Origin: FEN-1191 sp036490715
Lineage (GTDB): Bacteria; Pseudomonadota; Gammaproteobacteria; Steroidobacterales; Steroidobacteraceae
Direction of reading: 5' to 3'
NCBI GenBank assembly: GCA_036490715.1
Contig: DASXDL010000021.1
Span: 1 to 31,324, forward strand
Length of the DNA stretch: 31,324 nt
Below, piece by piece: positions 24,215 through 31,324 of the stretch. Within the stretch, counting starts at the first letter, position 1; every line of letters starts with the position of its first letter. The notes beneath the pieces are model-generated. The model was not told the DNA's origin. It ran no database searches and saw only the letters and a list, made by a program, of their open reading frames with translations. A program made the translations under genes and the position numbers.

Positions 24215-24607
24215 ATGGACGGGATATCGGTTCCAATCTCGCCGGGCGAACTGCTCGACAAGATCACCATCCTGCGCATCAAGGCGGCTCGCATCGAGGA
24301 TGCCGCCAAGCTGGCCAACGTACGGCGCGAATTGGCGCTGCTGGAGCAGCTGTGGCGAGCGGCGGTGGCCGAGCCGGCCGAGCTGGCCGGCGAGGAAGCC
24401 GCGCTCGAGCGCATCAACGGGCTGCTGTGGGATACCGAGGATCGCATTCGCGAACACGAGGCGCGCCAGCGATTCGATTCGGCGTTCGTCGAACTGGCGC
24501 GCTCGGTCTATCTGAACAACGATGAACGCGCGGCGATCAAGCTGCGCATCAACCGCAAGCTCAACTCCGCGATCGTCGAGGAAAAATCCTACGCCCCGTA
24601 CCGCTGA
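24215..24607 (+). CDS. DUF6165 family protein
   Basis: A 130-residue protein starting MDGISVPISPGELLDKITILRIKAARI, which matches my recollection of the DUF6165 family found near LPS and glycan genes. It is mostly predicted helix (ELALLEQLWRAA, LERINGLLWDTEDRIREHE), charged, with no signal peptide or membrane segment, and ends in EEKSYAPYR. Function is unknown. The ATG at 24215 lies 5 nt after the heptosyltransferase stop, so it is co-transcribed. Its stop (24605-24607) abuts the convergent zf-CHCC stop with no gap (TGATCA). Confidence 0.85.
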   Translation: MDGISVPISPGELLDKITILRIKAARIEDAAKLANVRRELALLEQLWRAAVAEPAELAGEEAALERINGLLWDTEDRIREHEARQRFDSAFVELARSVYLNNDERAAIKLRINRKLNSAIVEEKSYAPYR

Positions 24608-24802
24608 TCAGCGCTGCAGCGTGTACTCGGCGCCGCAGTACGGGCACTTGGCGAAGCCGGTGTCCTCGATCGGCAGATACACCCGCGGGTGCGAATTCCA
24701 CAGAATCATGTCCGGCATCGGACAGGACAACGGCAGATCTTTGGACGTCACCGTGTAGTGAAGCTTGGTATTGGCCTCGATCAGGGCCGGCTTGGAATTC
24801 AT
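24608..24802 (-). CDS. zf-CHCC small zinc-finger protein
   Basis: A 64-residue protein with ligands C27, H38, C53 and C56 (CPMPDMILWNSHPRVYLP, then KCPYCGAEYTL), the zf-CHCC pattern shared with mitochondrial NDUFS6. Its role in bacteria is not established. The ATG at 24802 is 7 nt after the glnE stop, so it is probably the last gene of the ATP-grasp/transglutaminase/glnE operon. In other gammaproteobacteria it often sits by ilvE-glnE-waa genes, but ilvE is missing here. Confidence 0.93.
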   Translation of the reverse strand: MNSKPALIEANTKLHYTVTSKDLPLSCPMPDMILWNSHPRVYLPIEDTGFAKCPYCGAEYTLQR

Positions 24803-24809
24803 GGGTCGA

Positions 24810-27656
24810 TTATAGCCCGCTGGCGCTCACCGGCCCCATGACCTGATCCCAGATAGCCACCACAGCGGCGCGCTCGGCCACAAATTCGCTGTCCGCTACC
24901 AGCGCATCCTTGCCATCGAGCGAGCGGTGATGCAGGCGGGTGCGATAGCCGCGGTAGGCCCGGGTCAGGGTATCGATCCGGTCGTGTGGCACCAGATCGG
25001 CCGACGCCACCGACTCGAGCTGCCGAATGGTGTCCGAGTACATCGCCACCGGCGGATGGTCATGTGCCCAGCTCAACGCCCAGTACTGCGCCAGGAACTC
25101 GATATCGGCCACGCCGCCGGGATCCTGCTTTAGATCAAACTGTCCCGGACCGGCACGCGATAGTTCGTTGCGCATGCGGTTGCGCATGTGGCTGACCTCC
25201 TGGCGCAGGCTCGGCCGGCGCACGTGCCGGGCCAGAATCTCAAGCCGGGTCGCCTCGAAGCGCGCGCGCAGCTCGAGCGCGCCGGCCACACTGCGCGCGT
25301 GCAGCAGCGCCTGATGCTCCCAGGTCCAGGCCTCGCTGCGCTGGTACTCGGCGAAGGCATCGATGCTGGTGATCAGCAGGCCGCCCTTGCCGCTGGGCCG
25401 CAGGCGCATGTCCACTTCATACAGGCGCCCGGCCGCCGAGGTCGTGCTCAGAAGGTGCACCAGGCGCTGGGCGAAGCGCACGAAGAACACCTGGTTGTCG
25501 ATGCTGCGCGCGCCGTCGGTCTCCTGCTGCTCACCGCTTGAGTCATGCAGGAACACTAGGTCCAGATCCGAGCCGTAGCCAAGCTCGATCCCGCCGAGCT
25601 TGCCGTAGCCCACGACGCACAGCCGCACCGGCCGGCGCAGCCCGGCCTCGGTGCACATCGGCGTGCCCAGCTGCGGCGTGAGCTGACTCAAGCTTAGCGC
25701 CAGGGTGCGCTCGATGATCAACTCGGCCACGTCGGTGAGCCGGTCGCTGACCTGCATCACCGGCAGGCGCGCCAGCAGATCGGCGACGCCCAGGCGAAAC
25801 AGCGCGGCGCGCTGAAACTGACGCAGGCGCTCGACCATGAGCTCGGCATCACCGGTATCGGCGCCCGCCAGGCGCTGCTCCAGCTCGGCCGCCAGCGCGG
25901 CGCGATCCGGCGGCACATCGAAAATGCGCTCATCGATCAGCTCATCGAGCAGCAGCGGGTGGGCGGCGATCTGGTCGGTCAGAAAATCCCCGTGCGTCGC
26001 CAGCTCGACCAGGTGCAAGCGGGCGCGGGCGTTATGCTGCAGCAGTGCCAGGTAGGCGGTGCGCGCACCGATGGCCTCGAGCACGCGCAGCAAGCGTCGC
26101 AGCGCCGCCAGCGGCTCACGCGTCGTGGCCGCGGCCGCCACCAGCACCGGCAGCAGCGCATCCATGCGGCGCGCGCCGGTGGCATCGAGCCGCCGCACGT
26201 ACGGCAGTTGCCGGAAATCCTGCAGCAGCTGCGCGGCCACTGCCGGCTCGTCGTATCCGCACTGCTGCAGGCGCGCACTCAGCGCCCCCCGATCGCCCTC
26301 CAGGTCGATCGGCGGTGACTGATCCGGGCCGCTACCGAATACGATCGCGCGAAAGTGCGCCGCGACTTCGCCGCGCTGATAGTCGATCTGCTGCGACAGC
26401 TCGCTCCAGTCGGCACAGCCCATGGATGCGGCCAGCAGCGCTCGCTGCAGCGGCTCGTCGGGCAACTGGTGCAGCTGCTGGTCGGCACGCATCTGCAGGC
26501 GATTTTCCAGCCGGCGCAGGAACACGTAGGCGGCATCGAGCGCGCTCACCGCGGCCACCGGCAGCAGCTTGGCGCCGACCAGCTGCGAGAGCGCCTGACG
26601 CAGCGCCGTGGTCTGCAGTCGCCGGTCCTGGCCGCCGCGGATCAGCTGAAACGACTGCACGATGAATTCGATCTCGCGGATGCCGCCGTCGCCGAGCTTG
26701 ATGTGGGTCGCGAGGTCGCGCCGTTGAACCTCACGTTCGATCAGCGCCTTCATCTCGCGCAGCGAATCGAACACGCCGAAGTCCAGGTAGCGTCGATAGA
26801 CGAATGGCTGAATAGAGCTTCGGAACAGCTCCTGGTAGGCGCCCGGGTTGGTCAGCGCTCGCGCCTTGATCCAGGCGTAGCGCTCCCAGTCGCGGCCGTG
26901 CGATTGCAGATAGTCCTCCAACGCCGCGGCATTGGTCACCAGCGGCCCGCTGTCGCCGTTGGGCCGCAACCGCAGGTCGACGCGGAACACGAAGCCGTCC
27001 TCGGTGTGCTGCTCGAGCAGCCGGATCAGACCCTGACCAAGGCGGGTGAAAAATTCCTCGTTGGCGATCGAGCGCTCGCCGTCGGTCTCGCCGCTCTCCG
27101 GGTACAGCAGCACCAGGTCGATATCGGAGGAGAAATTCAGCTCGCCACCGCCGAGCTTGCCCATCGCCACGATGATCAGCTGCTGTGGCGCCTGGCTCGG
27201 CGAGCGCGGTTGGCCGTAACGCGCCAGCAGCGAGCGCAGCGCGAAATCGTGCGCCAGGCTCAGCGCCAGTTCGGCCGCTCGTGTCAGATCGGCGAGTGTC
27301 TCGCTGAGTGCGGCCCAGCCGGCCAGGTCACGCCAGCAGATGCGGGCAAACTCGGCGCGGCGCCAGCGCCGCAGCTCAGCCATGAATTGCGCCTCCGCCG
27401 CCGCGCTCAGGTCGGCCGGCGCAGCCGGCGGCGGCAGCGCCGCGCCAGCAAAGCGCTCCGGCGCCCGCTCCAGTAGCGCATCGACCAGGCCGGGATCGCG
27501 GCACAATGCATCCAGCAGGAAGTCACTGGCGGCCAGCACCGCGCGCGCGCTGGCGCGCACCTCCGCGGGCATTCGATCCAGAGCCGCGGCCGCCGCCGGC
27601 GCGCGCTCGGCCAGCATCGACCAGGCGTAAGCTCGCGCCGCCTCGATGGACTCCAT
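24810..27656 (-). CDS. glnE: bifunctional glutamine synthetase adenylyltransferase/deadenylase
   Basis: Adds AMP to, or phosphorolytically removes it from, a tyrosine of glutamine synthetase under PII control. 948 residues, near E. coli GlnE (946). Two nucleotidyltransferase domains are visible: an N-terminal one with GGGELNFSSDIDLVLLY at about 170 (deadenylase) and a C-terminal one with GGIELGYGSDLDLVFLHD at about 690 (adenylylase), joined by helical regions. The ATG at 27656 begins 7 nt after the transglutaminase stop. No glnA, glnB or ilvE is in the window, so its usual partners are elsewhere. Confidence 0.97.
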   Translation of the reverse strand: MESIEAARAYAWSMLAERAPAAAAALDRMPAEVRASARAVLAASDFLLDALCRDPGLVDALLERAPERFAGAALPPPAAPADLSAAAEAQFMAELRRWRRAEFARICWRDLAGWAALSETLADLTRAAELALSLAHDFALRSLLARYGQPRSPSQAPQQLIIVAMGKLGGGELNFSSDIDLVLLYPESGETDGERSIANEEFFTRLGQGLIRLLEQHTEDGFVFRVDLRLRPNGDSGPLVTNAAALEDYLQSHGRDWERYAWIKARALTNPGAYQELFRSSIQPFVYRRYLDFGVFDSLREMKALIEREVQRRDLATHIKLGDGGIREIEFIVQSFQLIRGGQDRRLQTTALRQALSQLVGAKLLPVAAVSALDAAYVFLRRLENRLQMRADQQLHQLPDEPLQRALLAASMGCADWSELSQQIDYQRGEVAAHFRAIVFGSGPDQSPPIDLEGDRGALSARLQQCGYDEPAVAAQLLQDFRQLPYVRRLDATGARRMDALLPVLVAAAATTREPLAALRRLLRVLEAIGARTAYLALLQHNARARLHLVELATHGDFLTDQIAAHPLLLDELIDERIFDVPPDRAALAAELEQRLAGADTGDAELMVERLRQFQRAALFRLGVADLLARLPVMQVSDRLTDVAELIIERTLALSLSQLTPQLGTPMCTEAGLRRPVRLCVVGYGKLGGIELGYGSDLDLVFLHDSSGEQQETDGARSIDNQVFFVRFAQRLVHLLSTTSAAGRLYEVDMRLRPSGKGGLLITSIDAFAEYQRSEAWTWEHQALLHARSVAGALELRARFEATRLEILARHVRRPSLRQEVSHMRNRMRNELSRAGPGQFDLKQDPGGVADIEFLAQYWALSWAHDHPPVAMYSDTIRQLESVASADLVPHDRIDTLTRAYRGYRTRLHHRSLDGKDALVADSEFVAERAAVVAIWDQVMGPVSASGL

Positions 27657-27663
27657 GGCAGCG

Positions 27664-28557
27664 TCAGTGCGCAGCGTCGATCTGGCGCACCGACACCTGC
27701 ACGCTGAGTCGATGCGTGCCGCCGCCGAGAATCACGCCGCGCAGCGGCGATACGTCACCGAAGTCGCGACCCCAGGCGAGCGCGATGTGCTGCTGCTGTG
27801 CGTACAGATTGTTGGTCGGATCAAAACCGATCCAGCCGAACGGTGGCGCAAACACGCCGACCCAGGCGTGCGATGCGTCGCTGCCACGATGCTCGTCCGC
27901 GGCCTGCGTGTGCAGATATCCGCTGATATAGCGGGCCGACAGTCCGACGCTGCGCAGACAGGCAATCATCAGATGCGCGAAGTCCTGGCACACGCCGGTG
28001 CGTCGCGACAGCACCTCGAGCAACGGCGTGCCAATGTCGGTGCTGCCCGGAGCGTAGGTAAATTCGCGCCGGATCTTGGCCATCAGCGCCGCACTCACGC
28101 TGGCCACGCTGGCGCCTGGTGTCAGGCAGTCGGCGGCATACTCGCCGAACAGCCGCTTGATGCGCACGTACGGCGACTCGCTGCGATAGCGCAGCGCTTC
28201 AAGCCAGACGGCATCGCGTGTCCGGGCGACGTAGGCGAGTTGATCGCGCACCTGCTCCCAGCTGTCGCCAGCGGCAAGCTCCACTGCCCGCGGCTCATCG
28301 ACCTGCACCTGCATGTCGGCCACCACCAACAGGCGCTGATGCGGCCGATCGAGTTCCACGCGCGTGACGGTATTGCCGAAGGCGTCCAGATACTCGCTCA
28401 TCACCGCCGGCTGCGGATCGATCTGCAGATGATGCAGCAGGCTGTGCTGCTGCTCGTGGTCGCGCGGCGTCAGCCGCAGCTGCTGGTGCGCATGCGCGAC
28501 GTCACGCTGGTAGCGATACAGCGTCTCGTGGCGCACGGCGTAGTGAATGGCGTTCAT
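27664..28557 (-). CDS. transglutaminase-like cysteine protease/amidase with bacterial N-terminal domain
   Basis: A 297-residue protein. The N-terminal beta domain (YAVRHETLYRYQRDVAHAHQQLRLTPR) is the bacterial transglutaminase N-terminal type; the catalytic triad is C190 (RTGVCQDFAH), H230 (ASHAW) and D246 (FDPTN). There is no signal peptide, so it is cytosolic. Proteins of this type are thought to cut or form isopeptide/amide bonds made by the neighbouring ATP-grasp protein, but no substrate is established. Its ATG (28555-28557) overlaps the stop of the ATP-grasp gene (ATGA), so the two are translationally coupled. glnE follows after 7 nt. Confidence 0.93.
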   Translation of the reverse strand: MNAIHYAVRHETLYRYQRDVAHAHQQLRLTPRDHEQQHSLLHHLQIDPQPAVMSEYLDAFGNTVTRVELDRPHQRLLVVADMQVQVDEPRAVELAAGDSWEQVRDQLAYVARTRDAVWLEALRYRSESPYVRIKRLFGEYAADCLTPGASVASVSAALMAKIRREFTYAPGSTDIGTPLLEVLSRRTGVCQDFAHLMIACLRSVGLSARYISGYLHTQAADEHRGSDASHAWVGVFAPPFGWIGFDPTNNLYAQQQHIALAWGRDFGDVSPLRGVILGGGTHRLSVQVSVRQIDAAH

Positions 28558-30989
28558 GAGGCCAGCGTGTGGAAATCGACGTCGATCAGCGAGAAGTGGC
28601 GCAGCGCCAGCCGATCGGATTGGCTGGCGGCGGCCGCGGCCAGGTCGGCCAGCGCCCGCGCCAGCAGTGCTCGACGCTGCGCGCCGGCTTCACCAGCGTC
28701 CTCTATGGCGCCGGTGCCGATCGCGGCCAGCCGCGCCATCGCCTGCTCGAGCGGCTGCTCGGCCGGAGCACCGACCGATGCGGCCAGGTCGATCAGGGCA
28801 TCGCGCACCGCCTGCCACTGAAAGCTTAGCGCCCGCGGGCTGGCGCGCTCGAACAGCAGCAACTGCAGCACGCTCGCCAGTTCCGGTGCGCAGACGTAGC
28901 GGGTGCGATAGGTGATTCCGAGGCAAGCGACGTCGAGCAACCACTCGAGTTCGGCCTGCGACGGTGGCGCGCTGGCGCCGAGCCGTTCGGCCAGCAGTCC
29001 GGCCAGGAACTGGATGCGCTCGAGCCGTCGTCCGAGCATCAGCATGCGCCAGCCGTCATCCTGGGTCATGTCGTCGAGCGCGAAGCCGCACAGCGCGGTC
29101 AGTGATACCAGCAGCCGATCGAGCGTCTCGAGCGGATCGGCCGCGGCGGCGCCATCCTGCTGGAATTGTCGTTGCGTCAGACTGATCGAACGCCAGTGTT
29201 CGGCCGATAGGCGGCTGCGCGATTGTGTGGCGCACCAGCCGAGCCGGCCCAGATCCGCGGCCAGGCCGAACTCCAACGCATCGTCGTAGACACTGGCGGC
29301 CGGATCGGCGTTCGCCGCCAGCACGCCGTAGCGCGCGCCCTGCTCGCGTACGCTCTGCCACAAGGTGGCGTTGGTGCGCACCGCCAGCGTCGCACGCAGC
29401 AGTCGCGCCTTGTCCTCGCAGCGCTCCGAATAGCGGCCGAGCCAGTACAGGTTCTCCACCAGCTTCGAAGGCAGCTCGTCGTGCCGCAGATGGCGCTGGC
29501 TTGGAGCGGCCGCGCTGCGCGGCGGCGGCCGCTGCGGGTCGCTCAGCACCCACACGTCCTTGCTGCCGCCACCGCGCTGACTCGAGACGATGTCGACCTT
29601 GCGGTCGGCGGCGATGCGCGCCAGGCCGCCCGGCATGACCTCGTAACCGTTCGGCGTCGCCACCGCGAACACGCGCATGGTCAGCGTGCGCGCCGCCAGG
29701 CGCAGGTTGTCACCGGCACGCCAGGCCGGGGCCTGCGATAACGACACCCGTTCCTGCGCCACGTAGGCGTACGGGCGGCTGCGCAGACGGCCGATCAGCG
29801 CGCCGATCTCCTCCTCGCCCAGGTCGCGGCCAAAACGCGGCTCAAAGCGCTGGTTCGGGAACGCCGCTTTGACCACCAGACGATCCAGATGCTGAATCGC
29901 GTAGTCGAGCGCCGGCTTTTCCCCGCACCACCAGGTCGCCACCGATGGTAGCCGCAACGATTCACCCAGCAGTGCGTGCGCCGCGCCCGGCAGAAATCCC
30001 AGCCACGCCGCCGATTCGAGCACGCCGCTGCCCAGTGCGTTGGCCAGCACCACGCGTCCGGCGCGCACTGCCCCCAGCAGTCCCGGAACGCCCAAGGCTG
30101 AATCGGGTCGCAGTTCCAGCGGATCGCAGAAGTCATCGTCCAGGCGCCGCAGGATCGCGTGCACGCGTCGCAGCCCCGACAGTGTCTTCAGGAATACTCG
30201 ATCATCGCGCACCGTCAGATCGTGTCCGAGCACCAGCGGCATGCCCAGCTCTCGCGCCAGATAGGCGTGCTCGAAGTAGGTCTCGTTGAACGGGCCCGGC
30301 GTCAGCACCACCACCAGCGGCGGTTGGTTGTCATCGGCCAGCTGCGTCAGGCTGTGGCGCAGCGTGTTGAAGAAGCCGTTCAACGGCCGGGCTCCCAGAT
30401 CATTCACCAGACCGGGCAGCACGCGCGCAATGATGGCGCGGTTCTCCAGCGCGTAGCCTGGCCCGGAAGGCGTCTGGGTGCGATCGTTCAGCACCCACCA
30501 GCGCCCGTCCGGCGCGCGCGCCAAGTCGGCCGCATACAGGTGCAGCCAGGTGTCGCCGTGCGGCCGGGTGGCGTGCGCGGGCCAGAGAAAATTCGGATGG
30601 CCGAAGGCCAGCTCCGCCGGCACCAGTCCCTGCGCGATCAGACGCTGCGGACCGTACAGGTCAACCAGCAGCGCATTGAGCAGCTGCGCCCGCTGACGGA
30701 TGCCGGCCTCAAGTTCGGCCCACTCGCGGTGATCGATCAACAGCGGCAATGGATCGAGCTGCCAGGGCCGGTCACGTCCCTGCGGATCGGCGTAGACGTT
30801 GTAGGTGACGCCGTTTTCGATGATCAGCCGCTGGGTCAGGTCGACGCAGCGGCGCGCGGTGTCGGCGCCGCCGACCGACAGCTGCTCGATCAGCGGCCGC
30901 CAGTGCGCGCGAATCGAGCCGTCGCGCTCGAGCAGCTCGTCGTAGCGCTGGGCGCTGCCGGCATACAAAAAAGGTGTCGAGTCCGCCAT
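28554..30989 (-). CDS. circularly permuted ATP-grasp protein fused to an alpha-E domain
   Basis: An 811-residue fusion. Residues 1 to about 480 are a circularly permuted ATP-grasp type 2 domain (around NGVTYNVYADPQGRDRPW, then LNDRTQTPSGPGYALENR and VVLTPGPFNETYFEHAYLAR), predicted to form a carboxylate-amine bond with ATP. After a short proline-rich linker, an alpha-E (DUF403) helical domain starts at about 520 (KLVENLYWLGRYSERCEDKARLLRA). In many bacteria the two parts are separate genes. Comparative genomics predicts that they act with the transglutaminase-like protein in peptide or metabolite modification; the product is unknown. The ATG at 30989 fits homologues (a GTG at 31007 is in frame); no clear ribosome-binding site is visible. 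Confidence 0.93.
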   Translation of the reverse strand: MADSTPFLYAGSAQRYDELLERDGSIRAHWRPLIEQLSVGGADTARRCVDLTQRLIIENGVTYNVYADPQGRDRPWQLDPLPLLIDHREWAELEAGIRQRAQLLNALLVDLYGPQRLIAQGLVPAELAFGHPNFLWPAHATRPHGDTWLHLYAADLARAPDGRWWVLNDRTQTPSGPGYALENRAIIARVLPGLVNDLGARPLNGFFNTLRHSLTQLADDNQPPLVVVLTPGPFNETYFEHAYLARELGMPLVLGHDLTVRDDRVFLKTLSGLRRVHAILRRLDDDFCDPLELRPDSALGVPGLLGAVRAGRVVLANALGSGVLESAAWLGFLPGAAHALLGESLRLPSVATWWCGEKPALDYAIQHLDRLVVKAAFPNQRFEPRFGRDLGEEEIGALIGRLRSRPYAYVAQERVSLSQAPAWRAGDNLRLAARTLTMRVFAVATPNGYEVMPGGLARIAADRKVDIVSSQRGGGSKDVWVLSDPQRPPPRSAAAPSQRHLRHDELPSKLVENLYWLGRYSERCEDKARLLRATLAVRTNATLWQSVREQGARYGVLAANADPAASVYDDALEFGLAADLGRLGWCATQSRSRLSAEHWRSISLTQRQFQQDGAAAADPLETLDRLLVSLTALCGFALDDMTQDDGWRMLMLGRRLERIQFLAGLLAERLGASAPPSQAELEWLLDVACLGITYRTRYVCAPELASVLQLLLFERASPRALSFQWQAVRDALIDLAASVGAPAEQPLEQAMARLAAIGTGAIEDAGEAGAQRRALLARALADLAAAAASQSDRLALRHFSLIDVDFHTLAS

Positions 30990-31025
30990 CGTGGAGCCGT
31001 GCCGCACGATAGCGCACCGCGGCGC

Positions 31026-31052
31026 AAAAAAAAGCCCCGCAGTGCGGGGCTT
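31026..31052 (-). terminator. intrinsic terminator of the putative small RNA
   Basis: On the minus strand AAGCCCCGC (31044-31052) pairs with GCGGGGCTT (31032-31040) around a 3-nt loop, and the T-run (eight T at 31026-31033, two of which can join the stem) follows. It lies 37 nt upstream of the ATP-grasp start, so it also insulates that operon from transcription arriving from the right. Confidence 0.9.
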
Positions 31053-31130
31053 AATGTATTGCGCGAAACGGGGGGGGTCTTGTTTCGCGACTTTTAGGGG
31101 TCCGGCGAACAGGCGTCCGCCTCACCCTGA
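31026..31130 (-). ncRNA. putative small RNA with C-rich loop (about 105 nt)
   Basis: Read on the minus strand, a promoter at 31136-31163 would start an RNA near 31129 ending at the terminator 31026. Three hairpins are seen. The first pairs GGCG/CGCC (31104-31107 with 31118-31121) and, across a 2x2 internal loop, GGGT/ACCC (31098-31101 with 31124-31127). The second has a perfect 8-bp stem CGCGAAAC/GTTTCGCG (31062-31069 with 31082-31089) and a 12-nt loop of AAGA followed by eight C. The third is the terminator. No significant ORF is present. C-rich loops that pair with G-rich ribosome-binding sites are known in sX13 of Xanthomonas and ErsA of Pseudomonas. Sequence identity to either is not claimed. 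Confidence 0.62.
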
Positions 31131-31135
31131 GGGCA

Positions 31136-31163
31136 ACTATACGCTGGAATTTTGGTTTGTAAA
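31136..31163 (-). promoter_or_regulatory. sigma70-like promoter of the putative small RNA
   Basis: TTTACA (31158-31163, 5/6) and TATAGT (31136-31141, 5/6) are separated by 16 bp on the minus strand. The DNA immediately upstream (31164-31190) is AT-rich in an otherwise GC-rich region and could act as an UP element. Confidence 0.6.
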
Positions 31164-31270
31164 GTTAACCATTCGTTACATATACATTACCCAATCGCAT
31201 CCGATTGTCGGACGGATGGAGCGGGCCTGCGGGCCGCGTCCGGCAGCGGCGAGCCAAGTGCCGGGAAGCA
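31164..31270. other. intergenic DNA right of the small RNA
   Basis: An AT-rich stretch (to about 31190), then an inverted repeat CATCCG-N9-CGGATG (31198-31203 with 31213-31218) and a GC-rich part with short GGCC repeats. I see no gene in it. Confidence 0.4.
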
Positions 31271-31303
31271 AACAAAAAGGGCCGGAAGTCTCCTTCCGGC
31301 CCT
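31271..31303 (-). terminator. intrinsic terminator of an unseen minus-strand gene to the right
   Basis: AGGGCCGGAAG (31278-31288) pairs perfectly with CTTCCGGCCCT (31293-31303) around a 4-nt loop; on the minus strand it is followed by TTTTTG TTT (31271-31277 and the base before). It would end transcription from beyond the window. The last three bases (31322-31324), read on the minus strand, are TAA and could be that gene's stop. Confidence 0.8.
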
Positions 31304-31324
31304 GCTTGCGGTCTTGCGACCTTA

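Noticed and set aside
1..31324. Mobile elements, CRISPR, tRNA or defence genes
   Set aside because: No transposase, integrase, direct-repeat array, tRNA-like fold or known defence domain was seen; base composition is even except for the AT-rich patch at 31141-31190.

Overview
This window is ordinary-looking chromosomal backbone from a high-GC gammaproteobacterium. The gene content fits the Xanthomonadales/Nevskiales/Steroidobacter side of the class: Mpl murein recycling, a kdkA/opsX-type LPS inner core, RNase D, GlnE, and an SAH riboswitch in front of ahcY. That placement is inferred from gene content and protein resemblance; there is no rRNA here. Coding density is very high. I saw no transposase, integrase, tRNA, CRISPR array or prophage gene.

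Layout from left to right. Positions 1-3101 (minus) hold tkt, gap and the start of pgk, a carbon-metabolism operon whose first two genes overlap by ATGA. From a shared regulatory gap, metK then ahcY run on the plus strand: SAM is made, used by methylases, and the product SAH is cleaved by AhcY, whose leader is a clear SAH riboswitch. A strong intrinsic terminator ends this unit. A CpdA-like cAMP phosphodiesterase follows. It faces a minus-strand unit of a small membrane protein, mpl and a LON-domain protein. RNase D (plus) diverges from that unit with start codons physically overlapping in CATG. adk (minus, zinc-LID type) diverges from a pyrophosphate cassette, pfp then hppA, followed closely by a secreted LmbE/PIG-L deacetylase.

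From 16.1 kb the genes are envelope and signalling genes. They comprise a PAS-PAS-GGDEF-EAL membrane protein (minus), a Pcm-like methyltransferase, a rhodanese and TolC (plus), waaA and kdkA (minus), and an OpsX/WaaF-type heptosyltransferase plus a DUF6165 protein (plus). kdkA and the heptosyltransferase again share a CATG divergent start, with a perfect 9-bp inverted repeat beside it. WaaA, KdkA and the heptosyltransferase together suggest an LPS inner core with a single phosphorylated Kdo that receives heptose. From 24.6 to 31.0 kb a tight minus-strand operon carries an ATP-grasp/alpha-E fusion, a transglutaminase-like protein, glnE and a zf-CHCC protein. The first two belong to a predicted but functionally unassigned peptide/amide-ligase system.

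The right edge (30990-31324) has no protein gene but is structured. On the minus strand there is a good sigma70-like promoter, about 100 nt that fold into three hairpins (the middle one with a loop of eight consecutive C residues), and an intrinsic terminator. This looks like an intact, probably unannotated small RNA gene, and it is the strongest novelty candidate here. A second minus-strand terminator just upstream marks the end of an unseen gene to the right.
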